Positions 8,272 to 16,401 of a DNA stretch of 64,000 nt are shown here, one piece after another; position 1 is the stretch's first letter, and every line of letters begins with the position of its first letter. A program made the position numbers and the translations under genes. The stretch covers positions 1,240,001 to 1,304,000 of the forward strand of contig NC_014655.1 of assembly GCF_000166395.1 (NCBI RefSeq), given 5' to 3'. The DNA is from Leadbetterella byssophila DSM 17132. GTDB taxonomy: Bacteria; Bacteroidota; Bacteroidia; Cytophagales; Spirosomataceae. The notes under the pieces were generated by a model. That model did not search any database. It saw only the letters and a list, made by a program, of their open reading frames with translations, and was not told the origin of the DNA.

Positions 8272-8817
8272 ATGTTAAATAAAAGGATTCTAGTTAAAAG
8301 TGTCACAAATTTATCGGAGGCGAGGTACTGTGCTGGCATGTTTGTGGACTTTATCTCCTTTGAACTCAATGAAAATAATCCTTACTTCATCCCTAAGAAA
8401 AACTTTGATGAGATAAGGGGATGGTTAAGCGGGGTTAAAATATTAGGTAGTTTTGAAGGAGGAGATGCAGAACAAATCAATGAAAAAATAAAGGAATATG
8501 ATCTAGATGGCTTCATCCTGGCAGAAGATCAGTCAGACCTTTTGGCTGCCGTTCAGGTACCGCTCATCATTCAGGAATACTCCAAATCACCACTTCCTTA
8601 TCTACCACAAGACAGCATTCTACTTTGGACTGGCGAAGGTCTTCCTACAGAAAGAACTTCCTCCGAAATCCTATTAGGGTTTGATTTTAAACGAGTTACA
8701 GAAAATGACTCGAGTGCAGATGGGTATGCCTTCTTAGGAAGTTTCGAAAAGCAAGTTGGTGAAAACTCTTATGATGAGTTAATGGAAGCCTTAGAGTATA
8801 TTGAAGAAAACTATTGA
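8272..8817 (+). CDS. TrpF-like beta/alpha-barrel protein lacking the catalytic Cys
   Basis: This 181-residue protein resembles phosphoribosylanthranilate isomerase (tryptophan biosynthesis) at its N-terminus (LVKSVTNLSEARYCAGMFVD, compare K-I-C-G-I-T-N). However, no Cys is present at the position of the catalytic Cys, and the protein is about 20 residues short. The frame stays open upstream to 8134, but the -7 element at 8249 and an N-terminus in register with TrpF support the ATG at 8272. It is not near other trp genes. A non-enzymatic or altered-substrate paralog is likely, and the true function is unknown. Confidence 0.7.
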   Translation: MLNKRILVKSVTNLSEARYCAGMFVDFISFELNENNPYFIPKKNFDEIRGWLSGVKILGSFEGGDAEQINEKIKEYDLDGFILAEDQSDLLAAVQVPLIIQEYSKSPLPYLPQDSILLWTGEGLPTERTSSEILLGFDFKRVTENDSSADGYAFLGSFEKQVGENSYDELMEALEYIEENY

Positions 8818-8958
8818 TAAATGACTGATTTTCAGTATATTTAACAAAATAACAGAAAACTAAAATAGAAGAAAAAAAATTAATAAACCAAAAAGCTACC
8901 CTTATCCAGTTAAAATACCATTCATGTATATTGTAATACCAAGTACTGATTAGCCATA

Positions 8959-8966
8959 TACCTTTG
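8959..8966 (+). promoter_or_regulatory. -7 promoter element of the PspC gene
   Basis: TACCTTTG fits TAnnTTTG exactly. The possible TTG start at 8964 lies inside this element, so translation almost certainly starts at the ATG at 8988. The rest of the gap 8818-8958 is AT-rich with no other feature seen. Confidence 0.6.
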
Positions 8967-8987
8967 CTTTACAAATATGAAAAAGCT

Positions 8988-9428
8988 ATGTATAGAATTA
9001 AAAATCGGGACAGTATTTTAGGAGGTGTTTGCCTAGGATTGGCGGAACACTTCCGAACAGACGTAACCTTAATTCGGATCGTATTTGTGATCCTTTTGTT
9101 TACGCCTTTGCCCGTGGGAATAACTTATATGGTATTATGGGTTTTACTCCCTACAAGGTATGGATACTTGGAATCAGTTAGTAATAATTTAAATGTTGTT
9201 AATGAAATGAGCAATCAAACTAAAAACGGAAATATAGCTGGAGGATTGGTCCTCATTATACTGGGAGCCATATTTTCCTTCAAGACGTTCTTTGATATAA
9301 ACCTATTTACTTATATCAAGAACATGTGGCCTTTGGTCCTCATAGGTCTTGGCGTTTGGATCATAGTTAAAGAAAGAGATGACTTACCACATAACCACGG
9401 AGGAAATCCTGGTGGTACTAGCTTCTAA
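8988..9428 (+). CDS. PspC-domain membrane protein
   Basis: This 146-residue inner-membrane protein has an N-terminal PspC domain (1-58), with the family signature RIKNRDSILGGVCLGLAEHF and an amphipathic start followed by a hydrophobic span (27-54). Two further membrane spans (82-102 and 112-128) resemble the LiaI/LiaF-type transmembrane region. It ends in a short His/Gly-rich tail. PspC proteins sense or protect the inner membrane under envelope stress. The next gene begins 6 bases later and carries the same kind of membrane region, so the two probably form one stress module. The start is set by the promoter element at 8959-8966. Confidence 0.85.
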   Translation: MYRIKNRDSILGGVCLGLAEHFRTDVTLIRIVFVILLFTPLPVGITYMVLWVLLPTRYGYLESVSNNLNVVNEMSNQTKNGNIAGGLVLIILGAIFSFKTFFDINLFTYIKNMWPLVLIGLGVWIIVKERDDLPHNHGGNPGGTSF

Positions 9429-9434
9429 TAAATC

Positions 9435-10397
9435 ATGAAGAATCCAAATAACATCATCCTAGGCGGAATCTTAATTCTGCTAGGAGGCATTCTACTCGGA
9501 ATAGTAAACCATTGGTTTAGCTTCGAGATCAGCATGCGCGAACTATCTAAGTATTGGCCTATCCTGATCGTTCTAGCCGGAGTAGCAGTATTGTTTGACG
9601 GCAGAAGGAGTATTATGAATTCTACTTCCGTACTTTTGGTTGCCTTAGCCATTCCATTCGGCATTTACAATTGTACTTCAAATTCAATCAATAGATTCCA
9701 GGTTGAAATTGATGATGATGAATTTGACGCACAAATTTCAGAAGATGATTCCAGCTCAAAATTAGACCATAAAAGTTATACCGTGCCTAAACTAGCAGGT
9801 GTTCAGACTGCGGAACTGAAGATTGAAGGAGGTGCAGCAGAATTTGACCTTGAGCCTAGTGAAGATTCTACCTTATTTGTAGCTGACACACATAAAGGAG
9901 GAAAAATCAATTATTCTCTGAGGGAACAAACAGAAGGATCCCACCAAAAAGTGGAATTCAAAATGAAAGGTAGAAAAAGCTTCAAATGGAATGAGAAGGG
10001 AGTTGACAACAAGATCCTGTTCAAATTAAACACTCAACCTATCTGGGATATTAAGATGGAAGTGGGAGCAGGTGACGTAGATTATGACCTCTCTAAACAC
10101 AAGGTTCAGAAACTTAAGTTTGAAACAGGTGCTTCTAATATAGTATTAACCTTAGGTGATCTTTTAGATAAAACGGAAGTGGATATTGAAAGTGGAGTAG
10201 CCAATATCGAAATCAAAGTTCCTGAATCAGTGGGTTGTGAAATCAAAGTGGATGGAGCATTGAATGCGAAGGACTTCCCAGGCTTCACCAAAATCAATTC
10301 AAAACTTTATCAAACTCCAGGATTTGATACGGCTACTAAGAAGATTTTGATCAGAACAGAAAGTGGAATGTCAAACTTCGAAGTAAAAAGATACTGA
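9435..10397 (+). CDS. LiaF-like membrane protein with extracytoplasmic beta domain
   Basis: This 320-residue protein begins with a LiaI/LiaF-type membrane region of three spans (about 7-24, 40-55 and 62-78). A very acidic linker follows (about 90-110, IDDDEFDAQISEDDSSS). From about 115 to the end there is a repetitive beta-rich domain with alternating Gly/Val/Ile strands (AELKIEGGAAEFDLEPSED, KMEVGAGDVDYDLS, KFETGASNIVLTLGD, DIESGVANIEIKVPES), like the LiaF C-terminal or auto-adhesin head folds. LiaF regulates envelope-stress signalling in Firmicutes. Coupling to the upstream PspC gene suggests a related role here, but no histidine kinase lies nearby. Confidence 0.75.
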   Translation: MKNPNNIILGGILILLGGILLGIVNHWFSFEISMRELSKYWPILIVLAGVAVLFDGRRSIMNSTSVLLVALAIPFGIYNCTSNSINRFQVEIDDDEFDAQISEDDSSSKLDHKSYTVPKLAGVQTAELKIEGGAAEFDLEPSEDSTLFVADTHKGGKINYSLREQTEGSHQKVEFKMKGRKSFKWNEKGVDNKILFKLNTQPIWDIKMEVGAGDVDYDLSKHKVQKLKFETGASNIVLTLGDLLDKTEVDIESGVANIEIKVPESVGCEIKVDGALNAKDFPGFTKINSKLYQTPGFDTATKKILIRTESGMSNFEVKRY

Positions 10398-10400
10398 TAA

Positions 10401-10420
10401 AAGGGGGCTACGGCCCCCTT
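10401..10420. terminator. Bidirectional hairpin terminator
   Basis: AAGGGGGC (10401-10408) pairs perfectly with GCCCCCTT (10413-10420) around a TACG tetraloop, between convergent genes. The T runs are modest on both sides. Confidence 0.8.
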
Positions 10421-11624
10421 AATCTTTATATTTCAACGCTTTCACCGGCGTTATACCCCGAATGCTTAAAGTTGGTAAAACGGTCACCGCTAAAACCACT
10501 AAAAATACACCCAGATTCACACACAGCACCACCGCAAAATTCCATTCTATAGGAACATAATTCATATAGTAGTTCTGGGCATCCAGTTTGATTACATGAA
10601 ATTTCCACTGTAGATAAGCCAAACCCAAAGCCAGAACATTTCCCAGAACCAAGCCCCATCCAATTATCCTTGAACTATTGATCAAGAATATATTTCTAAT
10701 CTTAGCTGTAGGGGCACCCAGTGACTTTAGTAATCCTATCATAGGAGTCCTTTCCATAATCATAATAAGTAGCACCGAAATCATATTAAAGGCAGCAACC
10801 ACCATTATTAATACGATAATCAATACAATGTTACGATCCAGAAATTTAAACCACTCAAAAAAATGCGGTAATAGCTCTTCTACCTGAGTCACCTTATATT
10901 CCAAAGGAAAGATTTCCATCAACTCCTTTTTTACAGTAGGTAGAGAAGATAGATCCTTCAAGTAAATGTCATAATGCCCAAACTCTCCGTTCTCCCAGGC
11001 ATTGATCCTTTGTATCAAACCCAAATCACTTAAAACATACAACTGATCCAGTTCCTCCACATGTGTATCATAAATCCCTACTACTTCCACCTTACGGGCT
11101 CGGGGAGGATCCTGGATAAAATAAACGTAAAGGGACTCCCCTACTTTTACATTTAGAATGCCTGCCGTTCGTTTACTGATCATAATTTGGTTCAAGGAGT
11201 CTACCGTCTTCCCTTCCACCAAATTGTTCTTCATTTCTGACCAATCATACTCCTGATCTACCCCTTTTAATACGGCCCCCGTAATTTCTTCTTCTGATTT
11301 TAGAATTACCGACTTATAAGCCACCCTATTAATGGATTTAACATGGGGTAAATTCTTTACCTTTTGGTAATAATCTGAATTATTTGGGAGTGGAGTTTCT
11401 TCAAATGAACGATTAAGTGTAATTTTGCTGACCTGAATATGAGAGGTCTGGCTAAAGAGTTTTTCCTTAATGGTATTTTTGAAACCTAAGAGCACAAAAA
11501 ACGATAATACAATCACGGAAACCGTGATAGCCACACTCAAAACGCCTACTTTCACAATTACTCTCGAAAAAGATTGGCCTTTTGATTTTCGTATTCTGTT
11601 TGCAATAAAGTAGGAGATGTTCAT
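10419..11624 (-). CDS. FtsX/LolC-type ABC transporter permease
   Basis: This 401-residue inner-membrane permease has the lipoprotein-releasing (LolC/LolE) architecture: one membrane span near the N-terminus (VGVLSVAITVSVIVLSFFVL), a large periplasmic MacB/PCD-like domain (about 50-255), and three spans in the FtsX domain near the C-terminus ending in RGITPVKALKYKD. The frame extends upstream to a TTG at 11645, but that codon lies inside a -7 element, so the ATG at 11624 is preferred. No ATPase gene is adjacent, so a LolD-type partner must be encoded elsewhere. It probably moves lipoproteins from the inner membrane. Confidence 0.85.
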   Translation of the reverse strand: MNISYFIANRIRKSKGQSFSRVIVKVGVLSVAITVSVIVLSFFVLLGFKNTIKEKLFSQTSHIQVSKITLNRSFEETPLPNNSDYYQKVKNLPHVKSINRVAYKSVILKSEEEITGAVLKGVDQEYDWSEMKNNLVEGKTVDSLNQIMISKRTAGILNVKVGESLYVYFIQDPPRARKVEVVGIYDTHVEELDQLYVLSDLGLIQRINAWENGEFGHYDIYLKDLSSLPTVKKELMEIFPLEYKVTQVEELLPHFFEWFKFLDRNIVLIIVLIMVVAAFNMISVLLIMIMERTPMIGLLKSLGAPTAKIRNIFLINSSRIIGWGLVLGNVLALGLAYLQWKFHVIKLDAQNYYMNYVPIEWNFAVVLCVNLGVFLVVLAVTVLPTLSIRGITPVKALKYKD

Positions 11625-11642
11625 GGAATTAAACTGCTTGCG

Positions 11643-11650
11643 CAAAAATA
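11643..11650 (-). promoter_or_regulatory. -7 element of the LolC-type gene
   Basis: Read on the minus strand this is TATTTTTG followed by C. A TTG lies 15 bases upstream (11666-11668), slightly closer than usual. It resolves the permease start to 11624. Confidence 0.55.
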
Positions 11651-11690
11651 GTACAGCAATTAATACAAATCGTCAGAATATAGTTTAATT

Positions 11691-13217
11691 ATGCAGGAGA
11701 TACTTATAATAGATTTTGGATCTCAGTATACTCAGCTTATTGCTCGTAGAGTCCGTGAGCTTAATGTATATTGTGAAATCCACCCGTTCAATAAGATCCC
11801 TGAAATTACGGAAAACATCAAGGGAATTATCCTTTCAGGAAGCCCAAGTTCTGTAATGGAGGAAGGATCACCTACGTTGGACCTTAATCAATTCAGAGGT
11901 AAACTACCTTTGTTGGGAGTGTGTTTTGGCGCACAATTATTGGCGAAAGAATTTGGTGGCCTTGTGGAGAAGTCGGATTCAAGAGAGTATGGAAGGGCGC
12001 ATTTGAACAGTCTGGTGCCAAATGACAAACTCCTAAAAGGAATTCCTGCAAAATCCCAAGTCTGGATGTCACACGGTGACACCATTACTCGTCTACCTGA
12101 AGGAGCTATTTTAACAGCTTCTACAGAATCAGTAAGAAATGCTGCTTATACCTTCGAAGGAGAGGAAACGTACTGTATCCAATTCCACCCTGAAGTGACG
12201 CACTCCACTGACGGAAAGAAGATGTTAGAGAACTTTGTTGTAGACATCTGTGGATGTGACCAAAGTTATACTCCGGAATCTTTTGTTGAGAGTACTGTTG
12301 CTGAATTAAAAGCTCAACTTGGACAAGATAAAGTAGTAATGGGGCTTTCAGGCGGGGTTGACAGCTCTGTGGCCGCGCTTTTGATTCACAAAGCCATAGG
12401 AGAAAACCTTTACTGTATTTTTGTAGACAATGGTCTCCTTAGAAAGAATGAATTTGAGCAGGTATTAGAGTCTTATAAGGGCCTAGGACTGAATGTTAAG
12501 GGGGTAGACGCTAAAGATAGATTCTATGCAGCACTTAAGGGCCTTACAGACCCTGAAGCTAAAAGAAAGGCCATTGGTAAAACCTTTATTGACGTGTTTG
12601 ATGATGAGGCGCACCTGATTCAGGACGTGAAATGGTTAGGTCAAGGTACCATTTATCCGGATATCATCGAATCTGTATCCGTTAAAGGACCTTCAGTAAC
12701 TATCAAGTCGCACCATAATGTAGGTGGTTTACCGGACTACATGAAATTAAAAGTGGTAGAACCACTAAAACTTCTTTTTAAAGACGGTGTAAGACAAGTG
12801 GGTAGATCTATGGGAATGCCAGATCACCTGATCAACAGACATCCTTTCCCTGGACCAGGTTTAGGCATCCGTATTTTGGGAGATATTACTCCTGAAAAAG
12901 TAGCCATACTTCAGAACGTTGATCACATCTTCATCCAAGGTCTAAAGGATAAAGGACTATATGATAGTATCTGGCAAGCAGGTGCTATATTATTACCGGT
13001 TCAAAGTGTAGGTGTTATGGGAGACGAAAGAACATATGAAAATGTGGTTGCACTTCGCGCAGTAACCAGTGTAGACGGTATGACCGCTGACTGGGCACAC
13101 CTTCCTTATGAATTCCTGGGTGAAGTATCAAATCAAATTATCAATAAAGTTAAAGGGGTGAATAGAGTGGTGTATGACATTAGCTCTAAACCTCCGGCAA
13201 CTATCGAATGGGAATAA
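11691..13217 (+). CDS. guaA: GMP synthase (glutamine-hydrolysing)
   Basis: GuaA converts XMP to GMP with ATP and glutamine. The class I amidotransferase domain has its nucleophile C78 in GVCFGAQ and the triad H166 and E168 in QFHPEVTHS. The synthetase domain starts with the ATP-pyrophosphatase loop LSGGVDSS at 219-226. The C-terminal dimerisation domain ([15 protein letters not shown] and onward) is complete, and the protein ends in the typical KPPATIEWE. The 508-residue length is normal. It is a single-gene unit closed by a hairpin terminator 3 bases past the stop. No guaB is nearby. Confidence 0.98.
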   Translation: MQEILIIDFGSQYTQLIARRVRELNVYCEIHPFNKIPEITENIKGIILSGSPSSVMEEGSPTLDLNQFRGKLPLLGVCFGAQLLAKEFGGLVEKSDSREYGRAHLNSLVPNDKLLKGIPAKSQVWMSHGDTITRLPEGAILTASTESVRNAAYTFEGEETYCIQFHPEVTHSTDGKKMLENFVVDICGCDQSYTPESFVESTVAELKAQLGQDKVVMGLSGGVDSSVAALLIHKAIGENLYCIFVDNGLLRKNEFEQVLESYKGLGLNVKGVDAKDRFYAALKGLTDPEAKRKAIGKTFIDVFDDEAHLIQDVKWLGQGTIYPDIIESVSVKGPSVTIKSHHNVGGLPDYMKLKVVEPLKLLFKDGVRQVGRSMGMPDHLINRHPFPGPGLGIRILGDITPEKVAILQNVDHIFIQGLKDKGLYDSIWQAGAILLPVQSVGVMGDERTYENVVALRAVTSVDGMTADWAHLPYEFLGEVSNQIINKVKGVNRVVYDISSKPPATIEWE

Positions 13218-13219
13218 AA

Positions 13220-13245
13220 AAAGGGGCTTTACGCCCCTTTTACTA
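13220..13245. terminator. Bidirectional terminator after guaA
   Basis: AAAGGGGC (13220-13227) pairs with GCCCCTTT (13233-13240) around TTTAC. A-rich and T-rich flanks on both sides let it serve guaA and the convergent glycosyltransferase gene. Confidence 0.85.
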
Positions 13246-13248
13246 TTT

Positions 13249-14418
13249 TTAAGCTCCTTTCTCTGTAACTAACTTTCCGGAATCCATCTTCTTCTGTCTG
13301 TCTTCCTTAAAAGTACTCGCTTTACTTCTCACATATCTTACTCTCTCTTTCTCAAGTAAGAACCCTACCAGAATGTACAAAGAGAAGATCACCAAAATGG
13401 AAATGGCAAGCTGTGTATTTGTAAAGTACATTCTAGAAAAATAGATGGCTGAAGTAAAGAGGATGGTGAATCCATACAAGATAAATGAGGCCACTACATG
13501 AGATAACCCCAAATCCACCATCAAATGATGTAGGTGACTTCTATCTGCTGAAAAAGGAGATTTTCCTCTCAAAATCCTCAAACTGAACACTCTAAGTGTA
13601 TCAAAAATAGGAACAGATAATAATGCGATGGCAATTACCGGCGCATTTTGGTATACATTATCACTATTGATATTTAGTACGTTAACCTCCACAAACTTCA
13701 AGGCCATTACCGCTACCCAAAATCCTACGATCAATGAGCCGGTATCTCCCATGAAGATCTTACTGGTGTTAGAGAAGTTAAACCGAAGAAAAGCAAAGAG
13801 TGAAGCTGATAAACTGAAGCCCAAACAAGCTAAAGACCAATACCCATTTAACATGAACCACAGTGCGAATCCTCCACTGGCTATCATGGCCACACCGGCT
13901 GATAGTCCATCAATACCATCAATCAGGTTAAATGCATTAATCAATGCCACAATAAGAAAGATAGAAAACCCTACACTTACAATGTAAGGAAGTTCATGCA
14001 CCCCAAAGATTCCAAAAAAACTAGAGATTCTTAAGTCAGAACCAACGACAATAAGTAAAGCCGCCAGAATCTGAGAGAATATCTTTTTTGTAGCACTAAG
14101 TCCATAAATATCATCTTTTATACCTAAGAAAAATAGAATGATGGTACATGCAAAAACCTTGTGCATTAAATACCCTTCATCCATAAAGTTCCAGATCATA
14201 TATCCTATCAATGTACCGGCAAATATCCCTACTCCACCAAAAGTAGGTACCGGATGCTTGTGCGAGCTCCTTTTGATAGGACTGTCAGATAGATTCCTCT
14301 CTTCACACGTCTTTCTAATCACAGGTATAGACTGCCATGTCACAAACAATGCAGTTAAACCCGATATGATGATTCGGAAAAAATTCTGAGGAACTAACTC
14401 TTCAAGTATAAGACTCAT
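13249..14418 (-). CDS. WecA/TagO-type undecaprenyl-phosphate GlcNAc-1-phosphate transferase
   Basis: This 389-residue polytopic membrane enzyme of the MraY/WecA family (glycosyltransferase 4) moves a sugar-1-phosphate from a UDP-sugar to a polyprenyl phosphate to begin a surface glycan. The family motifs are present: PTFGGVGIF (58-66), GIKDD (99-103), NLIDGIDGL (164-172), FMGDTGS (222-228) and the HLHH loop (295-298). HLHH instead of the MraY pattern points to WecA-like GlcNAc specificity. Gene context agrees, because a WcaF-type acetyltransferase lies next on the same strand. The C-terminal tail is long, basic and cytoplasmic. Confidence 0.9.
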   Translation of the reverse strand: MSLILEELVPQNFFRIIISGLTALFVTWQSIPVIRKTCEERNLSDSPIKRSSHKHPVPTFGGVGIFAGTLIGYMIWNFMDEGYLMHKVFACTIILFFLGIKDDIYGLSATKKIFSQILAALLIVVGSDLRISSFFGIFGVHELPYIVSVGFSIFLIVALINAFNLIDGIDGLSAGVAMIASGGFALWFMLNGYWSLACLGFSLSASLFAFLRFNFSNTSKIFMGDTGSLIVGFWVAVMALKFVEVNVLNINSDNVYQNAPVIAIALLSVPIFDTLRVFSLRILRGKSPFSADRSHLHHLMVDLGLSHVVASFILYGFTILFTSAIYFSRMYFTNTQLAISILVIFSLYILVGFLLEKERVRYVRSKASTFKEDRQKKMDSGKLVTEKGA

Positions 14419-14530
14419 AAAAAGTGGTATAATATTCTCAACTGCTTCATTTCACCAAGGCCCCCCTTGATTAATAATTATAACATGGCTACGTAAAAAT
14501 ATACAATAGTACGAATTAATAAAAAAAAAG

Positions 14531-15079
14531 TTAGTGTATGGTTCGCATTTTTACCGAAACCGCAGGATTTCCCTGATACACCTGATACTCTTCACAGTCC
14601 TTCGTAGCTACAGAATTTACAGTTAAGACGGCATGAGATTTTAAAGTCACACCAGGACATACAATTGCTTTCGCTCCTACCCACGATCCATCTTCCAAAA
14701 TCACTTCTCCCATCATGAGATCAAAGGTCCTTTTACTAAAATTATGATTTCCCGTTAGCAATAATGCTCCTTGGGAAACACAACAATTCGCGCCAATTTT
14801 CACCCGAACTAAATTGTCTATCCATACGTCTTCTCCTATCCAACTATAATCTCCAATCTCTAAAAACCAAGGATGCTTAATATTTACATTAGGCTTAAGC
14901 ATTACCCCATCCCCAATCTTTGCCCCGAAAAGCTTCAGTATAAATAACTTCAATCCTACCGGAACCAGGAGTTGTGAATGTATAAACATCTTGCTAAAAA
15001 CGTGCCAAAGTATTCGTTTTACCGGACCGGCACCCGGCTGATACTCAGGATTCCTGTATTCCTTAAGCTCTACCTTCAT
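14531..15079 (-). CDS. wcaF: WcaF-like putative colanic acid acetyltransferase
   Basis: This 182-residue hexapeptide-repeat (left-handed beta-helix) acyltransferase, of the WcaF/LbetaH type, acetylates exopolysaccharide sugars with acetyl-CoA. The hexad pattern runs from about residue 55 (IGDGVMLKPNVNIKHPWFLE) to 170, and the catalytic His is probably in LLLTGNHNF. The N-terminus is hydrophobic and basic, with HSQLLVPVGLKLFILKLFGA. Its 5' end overlaps the upstream dehydrogenase gene by 17 bases, so the two are co-transcribed. Together with the downstream WecA-type gene it suggests surface-glycan synthesis. Confidence 0.82.
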   Translation of the reverse strand: MKVELKEYRNPEYQPGAGPVKRILWHVFSKMFIHSQLLVPVGLKLFILKLFGAKIGDGVMLKPNVNIKHPWFLEIGDYSWIGEDVWIDNLVRVKIGANCCVSQGALLLTGNHNFSKRTFDLMMGEVILEDGSWVGAKAIVCPGVTLKSHAVLTVNSVATKDCEEYQVYQGNPAVSVKMRTIH

Positions 15080-16322
15080 GAATCAAGCGGTTTAATAAAT
15101 GAGTGCTTTTATCTCTACCTTCCTCTAACCTATCCCCAAGAAAATTGCTGGTTGCCAAGAATTGTTTCTCGTATGCTTTCTTATCTCCCAATTCCAAGAT
15201 ATTTGTCCACTCGTGCACAGCCGTATGATACGCCAGGTCATCAATCAAATAATCTTTGTTCTTTACAGCAGTCTTCAGAGATTCTTCTAATAAGTCTGGA
15301 TTAGTAAACAAATATTCCGCTAATCCCACCCTCAAACGGAATGGAGGAGTTTGACAAACCATGTTCTTATAAGGATCTATACCCAAATCTGCCCAGGTAC
15401 AAACCATGGTTAACAAACTCAAGTGCGAGTTAGGTTTATGATTACTTCCCGGATTTAGGGTATATTCTCTCATTAACTTATCATCTAGCATGTAAGGAGC
15501 TTTTCTCTCCCCAAAAACCTTATCTCTTGCCTTTAACACCCGAGAAGCAAGGGCATTCTTGTTTTCAGTTATCATCAGCCCAAAGAGCTCATTCTCAATT
15601 CTGGCAAATTTCCTCACATCCTTGATGGCAAAGGGGTTTTCAAAGGCCAAGCCAGAATATACATGCGGTTTATACGAGAAAATCCTTAAGGTAAGCAGGA
15701 GCTTAATATTATCTATCCCTTGAACTTGACTTTTGTCTTCCCAAGGATAGGCTTTTCTATGCATAAAAGCAGTACCTAGGCTCTCAAAACCCACATGGGT
15801 GATCACCTGTATATCCGCCATCATTTGATCATGATGTTTGTAGGACTCCAACTCTTCCACCATTGCCCCTGTACTCAAATACAGTTGCTTCACAGCTTCA
15901 AATGCGTCTTCCTCACATCTATGTCTATACATGGCAATGATCTGCCCGTCAGGAGAAATAGAAGGCCCAAATAAGGCATGTGAGCCTACGATCTGGGCAT
16001 CAGCAGGTAGATGTCTCTCAAATGCTTTGATTTCTGGAGTCTTGACAGAGGTTTGTCCGGTAACTATAGCGCCATACTTTGTAGAAGGGCCAGAAATTCT
16101 TAGCACTTCTTCTATTTTTTCCGTCTCTACGGCATACATGATGACATCACAGCTACGGGAAACAGCAACTGCATCCGGAAGTATCTTTACTAATGGTAGA
16201 GCTCTTTGAAGTTCTTCCTCTTTCCCGGGAACATCACATCCATAAACGTCAAATCCTTTTTGGGACCAGATTCGGGCAAATAATCTACCCATATCTCCTA
16301 GGCCTATGACACCAATTTTCAT
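15063..16322 (-). CDS. Prephenate-dehydrogenase-like protein, long form
   Basis: The 419-residue protein starts with an NAD(P)-binding Rossmann motif, IGVIGLGDMG (3-12), and has the TyrA-type active-site stretch SHALFGP at 114-120, so it resembles prephenate dehydrogenase (tyrosine synthesis). The long C-terminal helical region (about 210-419) is more like the fungal NADP enzymes than the usual short bacterial TyrA, and no chorismate mutase or ACT domain is seen. Context (WcaF and WecA-type genes) is not aromatic biosynthesis. It may be a true prephenate dehydrogenase or a relative with another substrate. A -7 element lies 18 bases upstream. Confidence 0.75.
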   Translation of the reverse strand: MKIGVIGLGDMGRLFARIWSQKGFDVYGCDVPGKEEELQRALPLVKILPDAVAVSRSCDVIMYAVETEKIEEVLRISGPSTKYGAIVTGQTSVKTPEIKAFERHLPADAQIVGSHALFGPSISPDGQIIAMYRHRCEEDAFEAVKQLYLSTGAMVEELESYKHHDQMMADIQVITHVGFESLGTAFMHRKAYPWEDKSQVQGIDNIKLLLTLRIFSYKPHVYSGLAFENPFAIKDVRKFARIENELFGLMITENKNALASRVLKARDKVFGERKAPYMLDDKLMREYTLNPGSNHKPNSHLSLLTMVCTWADLGIDPYKNMVCQTPPFRLRVGLAEYLFTNPDLLEESLKTAVKNKDYLIDDLAYHTAVHEWTNILELGDKKAYEKQFLATSNFLGDRLEEGRDKSTHLLNRLIHEGRA

Positions 16323-16340
16323 ATATGTGCACTAAAAACA

Positions 16341-16348
16341 CAAATGTA
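16341..16348 (-). promoter_or_regulatory. -7 element of the prephenate-dehydrogenase-like gene
   Basis: On the minus strand this reads TACATTTG, an exact TAnnTTTG match, 18 bases before the ATG. No -33 TTG was seen at standard spacing. Confidence 0.5.
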
Positions 16349-16371
16349 GGAGAAAGCTGGTGGAATAAAAA

Positions 16372-16396
16372 AAAGCCCGATAAGTAATCGGGCTTT
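16372..16396 (-). terminator. Terminator of the amidohydrolase operon
   Basis: A 10-bp perfect stem, AAAGCCCGAT (16372-16381) and ATCGGGCTTT (16387-16396), has loop AAGTA. Read on the minus strand it ends in an eight-T run, so it closes the two amidohydrolase genes. Confidence 0.9.
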
Positions 16397-16401
16397 CCTT
16401 T

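Noticed and set aside
14456-14469. CAAGG/CCTTG hairpin upstream of the WecA-type gene
   Set aside because: The stem is only 5 bp, with a C-only loop and no T run; too weak to call a terminator.
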